A stretch of DNA of 64,000 bases from Ipomoea triloba (GCF_003576645.1 NC_044916.1:4077120-4141119); one strand, 5' to 3'; positions 45,774 through 55,663 are shown, counted from the first letter of the stretch. Numbers and translations: made by a program. Notes: a model not told the origin generated them from the letters alone.

Positions 45774-48700
45774 ATGGCAACTCTTTCTTTACACTTGATC
45801 ATCTTCATCTTCATCTTCATCCTCATAGTTGGCCTGCAGGTTGAAGCTCGAGTTCTAAGGCTAATTTCATCCGATGATCATCATTTGGTATTATCTGATG
45901 GAGTTGATAATGTGAAGAACCAGTCTGCAGCATATCTGAGTCTGAGTGTGAGTGTCCCACCTTCACCCAAATGTGTTCACGTGTATGGCTTCTTCCCATG
46001 TGCAGAAAACATTGGAGGCTACATTTTCTTGATAGCTGTGTACCAGTTGCTGCTGGTTTTAGGAGAGAAGCTGGTGACAGAGGGAAGCAATACAATCTTC
46101 AACATCCTTGGCACTGGCATTTTTGGTGCCAGTGTTTTCAACATCCTCAAAACCTTGCCAAGAATTGTCATGGTCATTGGTGAGTCAGTCATTATTATAT
46201 TGTCTTCTTACATCGGCCCTGTTTCGTAAATGGCCATTAGTTAATTAGGTTAGATAGTATAACTAATTGATAACATTAGCTAATTGTAAAAAAGCGTTTG
46301 GTAAATTAGCTGTTAGTTGATAGCTGTTTGCTATAATTTCTTTTATCAAAAAACTAATTGAAAAAGTTGCTTTTTGAATTTTAGCATTTTGGAGTTACAA
46401 AAAACTTATTAACCAAAGGCTTATATTGATTTTTTAATCAAGTCAAACGTTTAATAGTGGTCAAATAAGCCAAAATTGACAATAAACTAACTATTTTACC
46501 ATAGAGGGCCGTAATCTTTCAAACTTCTTATTAAGTGGATAGATGAGTGTACACTGTCCTCAAACTAACTTAGCTTCCTAGGATACTAGGAAAATATTCC
46601 ATTCTTGAACTAATGTTTACTTACATCTATCACATGCTATCAAAAACATTAATTTTGAGCAGTTCAAACATCATGGCTAACCTGCATTCATACATTTTTG
46701 TTGCAGCATCTGGGGTGTTCACCAGCAAAACGAAAGCGCAGGAGCAGGTCTCGTCTGGACTTAGCACTAGCGTTGGAGCGACGGTCTTCAATCTCACATT
46801 GATGTGGGGAATATGTGTAATTGCTGGCAAGACAACTATGTCTAAACAACCATCTTCTTCTGCTTCACAAAATGCAGAGCCTTCATCTCTGAAATGTCTG
46901 CACATCTTAAGGGGTTGGCTTCTTTTACTTCACCTTTGTGTTGTATCAGATAATGTTGAGCATATAATATATAAACATAAATGTGCAGTCCGACTATCAG
47001 CTTAGACTTTTAGTTGGGATGGAACACATGCTTCAATTTGGTATCAGAGCAATATAATGTCTGTCTGTCTTTGCAGATACTGGTATTACAATAGACAAGA
47101 AGACTACTTACACTGCTGGAATCATGCTTCTGTCTACTATTCCATTTATTCTGGTGCAGCTAGTAAGTAGCTTCAGCTCGCTGTTCGAAAGGCAAATCAT
47201 GGTCTCCATTGCGCTCGTGGTATCAATCGTTTTGTTGCTGTCGTACTTTGTGTATCAGGTTAGCTGAATTTCAAACTTATTGTCATTGGCAGACTGAATG
47301 TGTAAAAGAATTGAAGTTTCACTTCAGCTTGGTTGCTTGTGAGCTTATTGGCTTTTCTGTTTTTGTTGATTCTTTGAAGGCTATGAATCCATGGATTCAG
47401 GAGAGAAGTTTGGAGTATTCAAAGTATGAAAACTTGTTGGCTGGGTTCCTGAATCATGTGCAGAGGCACGCAGGAGGGAAGCTGATCAATGAGGAAGGCC
47501 AACCCGACGTTCATCTCATCAAAAGGTGATTGTTAAGATCAAGTGTTTATTACTACGTTAAAAAATATAGTTCGTAGCGAAAACGCAATTTTATTTTCTT
47601 ATGTACAATCACATTTTTAGAGACAGCATGTTGGACTTGACCTTTCACTGGCCTTCGTCCAACAATTCACCTAGCCATTAATTGCCGGACTTGGACTATC
47701 AAGTAGTAGAACCCGGGAAAAAGACCCTAATAAGACAAAAACATCAACTGTGGACAAAAATAGGACATTTTAAAAATCTGACAACAAACGCATTTGGGAA
47801 AGTAGTTTTTCCCATTCTTGTACACATTTTAAAAATGTCCTATTTTGTCCATAGTTGTTTTTGTCCTACTAGGGTCTTTTTCCGGTAGAACCCTACCATC
47901 GTAACACCCTACTATTTGAGTCATCTTATCAAACACCTTCTGTCCACATCTTTTTTCGAGCTACGCCTCTCGGAAGAATGTTGCAAGTGGAGTAGGTCCC
48001 AATCTCTAGGCAATTACACACTCTTGTATGAACAATTTCTACTCCCAACACCTGCCAGTCTGCCATGCACAACTTTATTTCCTTATATACTGCCACGTTT
48101 TCGAGAGGCAGAATGTTGGACTTGCCTTTCACTGGTCTCCGTCCAACAATCCCCTTAGCCACCAAATGTTGGACTTGAGGCCTCCGCTTAACCGTGATTC
48201 CGCAGAAAGTGCATTGCGGTTCTGGTGTTGATTCAGTGTTCTAACTTTGGGTTTCTTGACAGATTGTTCTCTGAAACAGATAAAGATGCCAGCAAGTCGC
48301 TTACACTTACTGAACTCGAGAATTTGGTGCATAGTATGCAGTGTGGAGTGGTTGAGGTGGATAGAAGCTATGCTCTTTCCAAAATATTGGCATCATTTGA
48401 TGAAAACAAGGATGAAGAAATCGACGAGGCAGAGTTCATTCAAGGTTGCGTGAAATGGATAGAGGAAGCCAAGTTGTTAGCAAACACAACCACCACAAGG
48501 CATTTGCGCCAGGCAATCAACCATTTCCTTATCAAACATATATAAATTTTTAGGGATCGAAAAGTCAATTAGGTTATTGAACTTTTAAAAATTGCAACTA
48601 AATTCATCAACTTGTTTTTGTACATCAAATCTAAAAATTGGTTAATGACTTGTAACAGTGGGTCATTAAGGTTCCGGCTAGCTCTAGCGACGAATGGTTG

Positions 48701-50572
48701 CTAGTTGCCTTTGAAGGCGACCAACAAGTCGCCTTCTCCAGTGGATAAAGCCACTAGCTAGTCACCAAGGCGACCAATGTAGGTCGCCTTTTTCAAAGGC
48801 AACCAGTGACTGTTCGTCAGTCGCCAATCTCCAGATCTAATCACTTGAGCATTGTTGGAGTTAGTCGGAGTCTTATCAAAACTCATAGTGACTGGTTATT
48901 ACAGGTCAATAGTCAATTTTTGAACTTTAATACAGGAAAATGACATGATGATTTTAATTGTAACTTTTAAAAGTTCAGAGGCTAGTATGAGCCTATTTGA
49001 CCATTTTCTCGATCAAATCTTTATGTTACTGTATATTGATTTAGAACATTGTGGGAGCAGGTGGTGGAACAAGTGACAAAGAGGCAAAGAGAGGAAATTG
49101 CACAGATTGAGCATCTGATGGCAAGAATCTTGAAACATGTTCAAGGCCATGCTCTTGAAGCTGAACATCTGCTCAGAGATGATGGGAGCCCCAACATCGA
49201 ACGCATTCAACAGTACTTTCTTCAATTCAAGTCCCTATATATGATGTTTTTCACCAACATTCTATATATGATCTTTAATTTGCAACAATAATCATCTACC
49301 TTACCTGTCTGTTTTCTTGTTTCTTACCTTTCTGGACTTACATACAGACTCTTCCGCGAATATGATTGTGATGGGAACAACTACATCACCCGAGCCGAGC
49401 TGCAGAAGCTAATCATGACAGTAAAATTCGGAGAAGTAGTGCAGCTGGACTGCGACGATTCAGTGAAGAAAGTGATGAGAGAGTTCGACAGAGATGGAAA
49501 CAACATGATTGATCAGCACGAGTTCGTTCATGGGATCACTCGATGGCTTGATGAGGCGATTCGTGTCTCCAAATGCAGTGACAAGAGAAAGGCCATTGAT
49601 GAATTTGATAAGGTGTGTTGTATTGTCAAGCTCTAGAACTCGAACAACCTCGTTTAGAAGTTCGAGTTGTTAAAGCCAATATGTTTGGCTGCGGCTTAGA
49701 GAGCCGAGTTCAGCATTCTGCCATCAGATCGTGGCATTGACTGCTAAGCAAGTATATATAGTTAAGCGCTTATTATATGTTTTCGAGGATTTTATAGTGA
49801 GTTGTTGGATTTGCAGATGAAGTGGGGAGAAATTGACAAATTGGTGTATGAAGTGGAGCCAAATGAGCAGATACACTACAAGATACTAACATGGGCATTC
49901 AACAAATCAGTGCTTCAAGTTGTGTTTGGTTTGGCTATCCTGACCATGTGTGCAAAGCCATTGGGGATTAGTATCCAGCAGCTCTCCGACGCCATGGGAA
50001 TTCCTTCGTTCCTCATCCCCTTCGTGGTAGTCCCGCTCGCCCTCAACTCGAGAATGGCAATCTCGGCCATCTTCCCTATTAGTCAGAAGAGTTCCAAGAC
50101 AGCTTCTTTGACATTTTCTGAGGTCAGTCAGTCTGTCTTTGTGTTTAATTTCTTGAAACTTTGAGATTAGATTTTGTTGGCCTGGCAGAGGCCACTGAAG
50201 GGCCAAGTCCAGCACTCTGCCTAGCTCTATGCCTTATATATAGCGTTTGGTGTATTGGTAAGCAATTGATCCTAACAGTTAATCGAGTTGTGAGTGAATA
50301 GTGAAACGAATTGAATGGTGCAGATATACGGGGGAGTGGTGATGAACAACCTGATGGGGATGACGACGTTGTTGGCAATAGTGTTCGCAAAGGACTTGAG
50401 TTGGGACTACTCGGCTGAGGTGCTGACAGTGCTTGTGGTGTGTGCCATTGTTGGTTTTCTGGCATTGTTTCGGACAACTTACCCGCTATGGACTTGCTTG
50501 CTCGCGTTCTTCCTGTACCCGTTTTCTGTGCTGCTCTTCTATGTTCTTGAGTATGTGTTAGGCTGGGACTAG
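45774..50572 (+). CDS. NCL: NCL-type sodium/calcium exchanger with four EF hands
   Basis: Nine exons: 45774-46179, 46707-46913, 47077-47258, 47380-47525, 48263-48512, 49061-49212, 49348-49612, 49817-50122 and 50324-50572, giving about 720 residues. An N-terminal signal peptide (MATLSLHLIIFIFIF...) is followed by the first exchanger repeat (TIFNILGTGIFGASVFNILK, TSVGATVFNLTLMWGICV). The cytosolic loop has four EF-hand calcium sites: D320-E331, D360-E371, D454-E465 and D495-E506. The second repeat follows (MGIPSFLIPFVVVPLALNSR, GGVVMNNLMGMTTLLAIVFA), then the last membrane helices. Family members exchange Na+ for Ca2+ and act in Ca and salt homeostasis. The ATG at 45774 was chosen over one 30 bases upstream because it starts the signal peptide. 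The exon 2 end is uncertain (46913 or 46895). Exon 5 probably ends at a GC donor. Introns 1, 4 and 5 are full of transposon debris. Confidence 0.88.
46218..46512. mobile_element. MITE in NCL intron 1
   Basis: The left end GGCCCTGTTTCGTAAATGGC faces a right end reading in reverse GGCCCTCTATGGTAAAATAG. The core is shared with the 19.6 kb element (TTTTGAATTTTAGCATTTTG, AATAGTGGTCAAATAAGCC). No ORF and no clear target duplication. Confidence 0.7.
47039..47051 (+). other. Met-tRNA primer-binding-site-like sequence
   Basis: TGGTATCAGAGCA in NCL intron 2, 26 bases before exon 3. This is the standard primer site of plant copia and TRIM elements. Upstream words (CAGCTTAGACTTTTAGTTGG) recall a recurring LTR-end remnant in plant genomes. 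The LTRs themselves are not recognisable. A near copy, TGGTATCAGAGGC, lies at 39893 in DEAH9. Confidence 0.4.
47629..47695 (+). repeat. GTTGGACTTGG hairpin repeat, NCL intron 4, copy 1
   Basis: GTTGGACTTGACCTTTCACT...CGTCCAACAATTC forms a hairpin and recurs at 48112, in GDSL intron 3 (9000-9050) and inverted at 50178-50232. It is probably part of a TRIM-like LTR. Confidence 0.5.
47715..47884. mobile_element. 170-bp MITE with 9-bp target duplication in NCL intron 4
   Basis: GTAGAACCC flanks both ends (47706-47714, 47885-47893). Terminal inverted repeats run from GGGAAAAAGACCCTA at the left, with arms of about 60 bases that pair almost fully (GACAAAAACA, GTGGACAAAAATAGGACATT). A 9-bp duplication is typical of Mutator-like elements. 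Confidence 0.85.
48085..48190 (+). repeat. GTTTTCGAGAGGCAG repeat, NCL intron 4, copy 2
   Basis: TTATATACTGCCACGTTTTC-GAGAGGCAGAATGTTGG followed by ACTTGCCTTTCACTGG and CCAACAATCCCC. It matches GDSL intron 3 at 8960-9055 over the same word order. Likely LTR sequence of one TRIM-like family. Confidence 0.55.
48553..49015. mobile_element. 463-bp fold-back MITE that makes up most of NCL intron 5
   Basis: The left arm GGATCGAAAAGTCAATTAGG and the right arm in reverse GATCGAGAAAATGGTCAAAT pair over about 110 bases. The interior has a second inverted pair built on AAGGCGACC words. Flanks AAATTTTTA and AAATCTTTA could be a 9-bp duplication with one change. Without it the intron would be about 85 bases. 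Confidence 0.7.
50178..50232 (-). repeat. GTTGGACTTGG-type hairpin repeat, NCL intron 8
   Basis: On the minus strand it reads GGCAGAGTGCTGGACTTGG-CCCTTCAGTGGCCTCTGCC, the same family as the intron 4 copies. A fainter relative lies at 49685-49735 in intron 7. Confidence 0.45.
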
Positions 50573-51400
50573 TATGAATTGAATGAAATTTTGCAGTGAA
50601 GGTACTAAGTGTATCCCAGCAATAAGACTTGACTTGTTAGTTTTAATGTTTCCTTGAAGAAGTGTTGATGTAAAGAAGCTGGATAGTCATGCCTAGTGTA
50701 GTTCACTGTTTTATGTATATACATATTGATGGTTTTGTTGGGATAAGATCTACATAAATCGGGTGTAGAAGAATAGAACGAGGGTAGAAAAATGGTAGTA
50801 TTATTTTCCCGGGCGCTAGGCCCAAAAGAGATGCACACCACCAGAAAACGCATATGCACATACAGAGCTCTACAATTGCACACACCCATAGAATAATGTG
50901 GAGAAATTAAAAACAAGCATTTCTTGCGAAATTACAATCCGAAAAGTCTTATAAATACCATGATGAATAAAATAATTTATTTTTTTTTTAAAACTTGATA
51001 GGATAATTATTGCACTAAAAATTGACTACAACCTAATATTTATTTTTACAACCGATAATAGCTATTTTAAACCCAAAATGATAACAACTAAATTACCCAC
51101 CAACACTAGAGGTAAAAACAACTAAAACAACAAAGAGAGATAGAAACTTAAAATAATTGTAAACTTTTTAACTCCATAACAGATCATCTTAAATTCCGAA
51201 ATCACATACATACAATCATACATGTGCACAGATACAACCTTACAACTGAACACACCCTCTACACAAACTGCACACAAACCCACAAATGCACACAAACTAA
51301 CACGTAATTATTATCAATTTCACTATACACACTTTAACACTTAAATATGCAATTTTTAACAACTAAATATGCAAATCTGGTAAATTTTATAAAATCCATG
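50573..51400. other. NCL 3' UTR and intergenic DNA
   Basis: The first ~150 bases are probably NCL 3' UTR. The remainder is AT-rich with CACAAA/ACACA-rich low-complexity sequence near 51200-51300. No gene is supported. Confidence 0.5.
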
Positions 51401-51404
51401 GTTG

Positions 51405-51915
51405 AAAAAATCATTAGGCGCTCCCTAGGCGCTCGGGGAGCGCCTAGCGCCTAAGACGCCTAGCCGGGGATTAATCGGCGTCTAGGCGCCAATGCATTTT
51501 TTTATTTTATTTTTTATTTTTAAAAAATTTGTTTAAGTATTTTTATTTTTTTAAAGACTAATAATTATAAATTATATAATACTTTAATAGTAAATACTAA
51601 AATATTAAATATTAACCTAAAAAATATCTTAAGTTTGTACAATTTAGGATTATTTCGCTCAAAGCGATGTTGTTTTGAGTGAAATAACACATTAAAAAAA
51701 AGAACAATAGTTAATTGACTGACTAGAAGGCCAAGTCGGTGCCTAGTCGGTCTAGTCGACGCCTAGACGGTCAATGCCTAAGCGGCCTAGGCGGTGCTTA
51801 AGCGGTCGCCTAGCCGGCCAGCCGCCTAGACCACCATTTAATGTGATATGCTAGGCGGTCGACCAGCGCTTAGCGCCTAGGCAGGGATTAATCGGCGCCT
51901 AGGCGGGATTTCTGC
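51405..51915. repeat. Element rich in CCTAGGCG palindromes
   Basis: The outer ends both carry a GGGATTAATCGGCG-CTAGGCG block (51460-51490 and 51880-51905) embedded in many GCGCCTAG, CGCCTAGGC and GGTCGCCTAG words. The middle (51500-51700) is AT-rich. The GC-rich ends contrast sharply with the flanks. No ORF. Likely a non-autonomous mobile element of unknown class. Confidence 0.6.
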
Positions 51916-52320
51916 AACAATGATAAAATCAATTAAAAAATAAATTTTAAATCTAAACCGTAAATGCTAAACCCTAAGTAGTAAAAAGTGAACTTTTAAA
52001 TCAAATAAAATTAAAAACTCAATCATAAACTCTAAAATCAAAACCCTAAGTGCAATGCACTTTCGCATATTTGCAATTACAATCTTTTAATACTAAATGT
52101 GCAAATTTGAAAAAGTCTAAACATTGCAGATTTTAGTGTTCAAGTTTGCATAGTAAAATTGCTGATAATATAATTATGAAAATGCATGCCACCGCATTTT
52201 TTTTTAAAATCTGATCTAGTGCGTTCAATTTTTTTAGATGTAAGGTTGAGATTGGTTCTTAGTTTTCTCCTAAGAATTTGTTCTCATATGATCCAACACC
52301 TATATACCGGGTTGACTTCA

Positions 52321-52469
52321 TATGAGACAACATCTTCCCATGAGATTGTGAGACAACGTGAATGCACACACTAAATTGTGTGCATTCATGTTGAGTTAAG
52401 TGCACACACTCTAGACTGTGTGCATTCACGTTGTGTCTCACAATTTCACAGGGAAGATGTTGTCTCATT
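52321..52469. repeat. Strong inverted repeat (~53-bp arms)
   Basis: TGAGACAACATCTTCCC and GTGAATGCACACA in the left arm face TGTGTGCATTCACGTTGTG and GGGAAGATGTTGTCTCA in the right. The short loop holds two further GTGTGCATTCA/TGCACACAC words. The transcript would fold into a long hairpin. Confidence 0.8.
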
Positions 52470-52519
52470 TGTTGAAGACTTGAAGTTGGCTTGTTATTTG
52501 GCATTCAATGGTTTTTAAC

Positions 52520-52690
52520 TGTTTTTATTTGGATGACGAGGGAAACATGTAGTCATTACTCCCCTCGTATTGTAACTCTAATCGACAAAGGACAACAACT
52601 AGTTCAGATTGTACATAACTTACCCGTGGCTAGTAACTCGCTTCCACTGAAATTAAACTTGTAATATTGTAATTATTAAGTCAACAATAA
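52520..52690 (-). mobile_element. SINE family-2 relative
   Basis: In reverse it begins TATTGTTGACTTAATAATTA-CAATATTACAAG, matching GTTGACTTAATAACCACAAT in the 44.8 kb copy. The remainder is diverged and ends are approximate. Confidence 0.35.
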
Positions 52691-52802
52691 GTTTTGAATT
52701 GTTTACTATGGTTTAAAAGATAGCTACACTGTGAACGAGTTTGACACAAAGTAGAATATAAGAATACAAACTAATAACATTATATCCAACTTTTAAAACA
52801 AA

Positions 52803-52876
52803 GGTCCCGTAGCTCAGTTGGTTAGAGCGTTGGTCTTATGAGCCGAAGGTCGCGGGTTCGAGCCCCGCCGGGACCA
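52803..52876 (+). tRNA. tRNA-Ile (UAU)
   Basis: 74 bases with a full cloverleaf: acceptor GGTCCCG/CGGGACC, D stem GCTC/GAGC, T stem GCGGG/CCCGC, discriminator A. The anticodon loop CTTATGA gives anticodon UAU, reading AUA. The anticodon stem TTGGT/GCCGA includes two G-U pairs. No intron. A TTTTT terminator lies about 30 bases downstream. Confidence 0.85.
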
Positions 52877-53086
52877 ATGAATGTTATTGATGTTATTTAC
52901 CTTTTTAATGGACATCAAGCTAGTTCCCTGTGTATTTTAGAGGGGTCCAGGTGACCTACGATAGGTGAAAAATCCTTCTGCATACAGTTAAGGGAAAAGG
53001 CTGGGTGTCCTAAAGTGAAATAAGATTAGGGCACTTAGCCAATACAAGGAGCTGGTGTAGGCTCAAATGCCTTATTTCCCTATGAT

Positions 53087-53506
53087 GTGCTAAAAGAACA
53101 TGTCATGAAGTCATTGGCAAAGCAAACTGAAAGCCTGCAGACCATGGACACCTATATATGCATTTTCTTGTCAGCAATTCTCATTTTAGTTCTTTCAAGT
53201 TCAGATAATGAAATAATGTCACTAAGAGCTTTTTGTTACACTTCAATTCAACCATCAACATGGCAAAGGAAACTGGCCTGGCTTGGGGTTGGATCTTCAC
53301 AGATCATCACTGGATTGCAATTACATTATTCAAGGGCACAATTATTCCGTGATGGGGTTATAGGTCAACTCTATAGTCCTAATAATTTGGATACCGTGAA
53401 TTTGCTTTCTCTTTCTGGGCACAAAGACCGGGAGTCATCAGTTAGAAAGTCACATTTGTCCTACTTCATCATTCATCACTACCTCTACAATTTTCACTTG
53501 ACATGA
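53087..53506 (+). CDS. Unrecognised 139-codon ORF, doubtful
   Basis: A continuous frame starting MLKEHVMKSLAKQTESLQTM with one possible hydrophobic segment (CIFLSAILILVLSSS). I recognise no domain. Codon use and the AT-rich setting do not argue for a gene. A TATAAATAGG box follows at 53560-53569 and AATAAAACC at 53639, which suggests this region is LTR-type or transposon sequence rather than a host gene. Confidence 0.15.
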   Translation: MLKEHVMKSLAKQTESLQTMDTYICIFLSAILILVLSSSDNEIMSLRAFCYTSIQPSTWQRKLAWLGVGSSQIITGLQLHYSRAQLFRDGVIGQLYSPNNLDTVNLLSLSGHKDRESSVRKSHLSYFIIHHYLYNFHLT

Positions 53507-53509
53507 CCG

Positions 53510-53660
53510 ACCTAAGCACTCAGCTAAGAGACATCATATCATAGCTCCCGTCTTACTAGTATAAATAGGAGGCTCCATTAGCTATTGTGAGAGGATTCCT
53601 TGTGAGAGGATTTCAATTTCATTTTACTCATATGACCAAATAAAACCTTGCAGGTAATTG
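53510..53660 (+). promoter_or_regulatory. Orphan promoter-like / LTR-like segment
   Basis: AGTATAAATAGGAGGCTCC is a strong TATA context. GTGAGAGGATTCC-TTGTGAGAGGATTTC direct repeats follow, then AATAAAACC, a possible poly-A signal about 75 bases downstream. This order (TATA, short R, poly-A) is that of a copia LTR, but ends and target duplication were not found. From 53661 to 54460 no gene is seen. Confidence 0.35.
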
Positions 53661-54472
53661 TATGGTTTGTATTTAGATTACTTATAAATCATAAATCATA
53701 AGTCACAATGACTCAATGGTCTCTGCAATTGTCTGAGTTTGATCTTGCGTTCTTGTCCATAATTTGTCACGTACCCACGAACCAATAGAGTTATCCATGC
53801 GTGTAATAAGTAGTGATTTTTAGTGTGCATATAAAGTCTTCAAAAATACTTCATGTACTCCCAAAATCATACTCCTAACTTTTATTCCCAATTGTGTTCA
53901 AATTGATTGGAGGAAGGAAAAAAGGAATGGATAAACATCATGACCCCTACTAAATTAAGCAATCAAGACATGCCATGTCATTTGGAGTAAATATTGAGAA
54001 TATGATTCGGGAGTTTATGTAGAATTACTCTAAATTCTTAGCATTTACCTAAGCCTAATTGTTTGGTCAGAATTTGAATGTGGATCTACCAACAGGGATA
54101 GATCATAGATGGTATGGTCTACATGCACCATCTCTAACTGGCAAAGTACACTGCATTTGCATGTCATTTATGGCACACTTCTTAATTAGGTGCTTAATTA
54201 ATTAATACATTTTATGTACTGTTATGCACTTTCACTTAGAGCTCTTGGAAAGATTTCATTACTTTAATTTGCTGCCAAAAATTTAAAAAAATAATAATAA
54301 AAATCTAGAGAGGGTTAACAACTCTATCTTATTCATTTATGTATAAATTAAATATTTGTCATCTAACATTGATCTTTATCTATTGTTACATTAGTAAGAA
54401 GGGATTAGGATTTATACGTTATGATAAAAAAAAGTTATTTGCACAATTTTTTTAATATTAAATATTGTACCA

Positions 54473-54607
54473 GCCAAAGGCCTTGTGGTCAAGCGGCATC
54501 CGGTGTACACTCCCATGTGGAAGGGAGTGGGTTCGAGCCTCAGTGGAGGCATCTGTTGACTCTTTGTGCTTCAGTAGGTTGAGAAAGTTCAGTATAACTC
54601 AAAAAAA
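54473..54607 (+). mobile_element. Complete tRNA-derived SINE (family 1), 12-bp target duplication
   Basis: 135 bases flanked by AATATTGTACCA (54461-54472, 54608-54619). The head GCCAAAGGCCTTGTGGTCAA has an A box (TGTGGTCAAGCGGC) and a B box (GGTTCGAGCC) about 50 bases apart. The body ends TTCAGTAGGTTGAGAAAGTT plus a poly-A tail. Pol III transcription is expected. Confidence 0.9.
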
Positions 54608-54867
54608 AATATTGTACCATTTAAAGTGCCTAAATTAAGTATTACGAGCTAATTAGCTCATGTAGTTAACTTGCCAGTGCCAAGTATTTGATTCTCATTT
54701 CGATTCTGATTCCCATGAGCGAACCAAACACCCTAAATATTACAAGCTCATGCAGTATGGAGTTTATGGAAAAACATAAAAGAAAAGCTCTTTTAAAAAC
54801 ATGATTGTTAATCCTTTATAACTAGTTAACAAAATTTTTAATAGATGATATGAATTTTTAAAAAGAG

Positions 54868-55170
54868 AATAAGGGTCAAATAGACGATCCAACTATACTT
54901 CAAATTGTAATTAGGCCACTGAACTCAGAAAAATTATAATTAGGTCCCTGAACAACACAAAGTCATGCAATTACATCTAAAATGACTTGTTTACCACTGA
55001 TGTGTTTGTTCCTTTATTTAAAAATAATTTTTTTAGGTGTTTGTTTACTTGTTTAGGTGTAATTGCATGAATATGCATTGTTCATATATGGATCCAATTG
55101 TAATTTCTTTTTGAGTTCAATGGCTTAATTGCAGTTTGGTATATAGTTGAATGGCCTATTTAACCCTCAT
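54868..55170. mobile_element. Fold-back MITE (~300 bp)
   Basis: The left arm AGGGTCAAATAGACGATCCA pairs with the right arm read in reverse, AGGGTTAAATAGGCCATTCA, and pairing continues about 110 bases through TCATGCAATTACA. The loop is about 80 bases. The target duplication is unclear. Confidence 0.75.
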
Positions 55171-55333
55171 TCCTTAATTTTCACATTTGGTCTCACAATT
55201 TTTAAATTCTTGCATATTAATTTTTGTACGTAAATAATTTATAAAAGAAGGTATAAATGGAAACAATTGTAATATATTTTAAGAATGTAAATTATATTCT
55301 ACTTAGAAGTTAGAACTAATAAATTCTAAAGTT

Positions 55334-55663
55334 TAATTCACAATTTTTCCTCTCGTTACTTTCACGAGCTTTTCATTTTCATTAGCATAAATCGTTTAAC
55401 TTGGTTTCGACAAGTGTTGATCTTATCCTGGGCGAGTAAAAAAGAATGATGACGAAGACCCAGATCTTTGATGAAGCATTAAGGTCCCTAAAGGAACATA
55501 GCTTCATAGTTATTGAACAGTCTGCGATTCAAGTTTTCTATAGCATAGTTAGAAAAGTTGTTTCTATGTCTGACTGTAAGGAATGGTTTACCATTTCATT
55601 GATTACTGATATAAACGTTTTATGTTATGAATTAATGGAATAGCTACGTTTACCTTTAAAAAA
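55334..55663 (+). mobile_element. 5'-truncated copy of the 65-codon-ORF retroelement
   Basis: Flanked by AAATTCTAAAGTT (55321-55333, 55664-55676). It contains the leader end CTCTCGTTACTTTCACGAGC and the same 65-codon ORF (55446-55643), starting MMTKTQIFDEALRSLKEHSF with about nine changes from the 24 kb copy. The 3' tail GCTACGTTTACCTT and poly-A follow. The ORF is intact in both copies. Confidence 0.85.
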
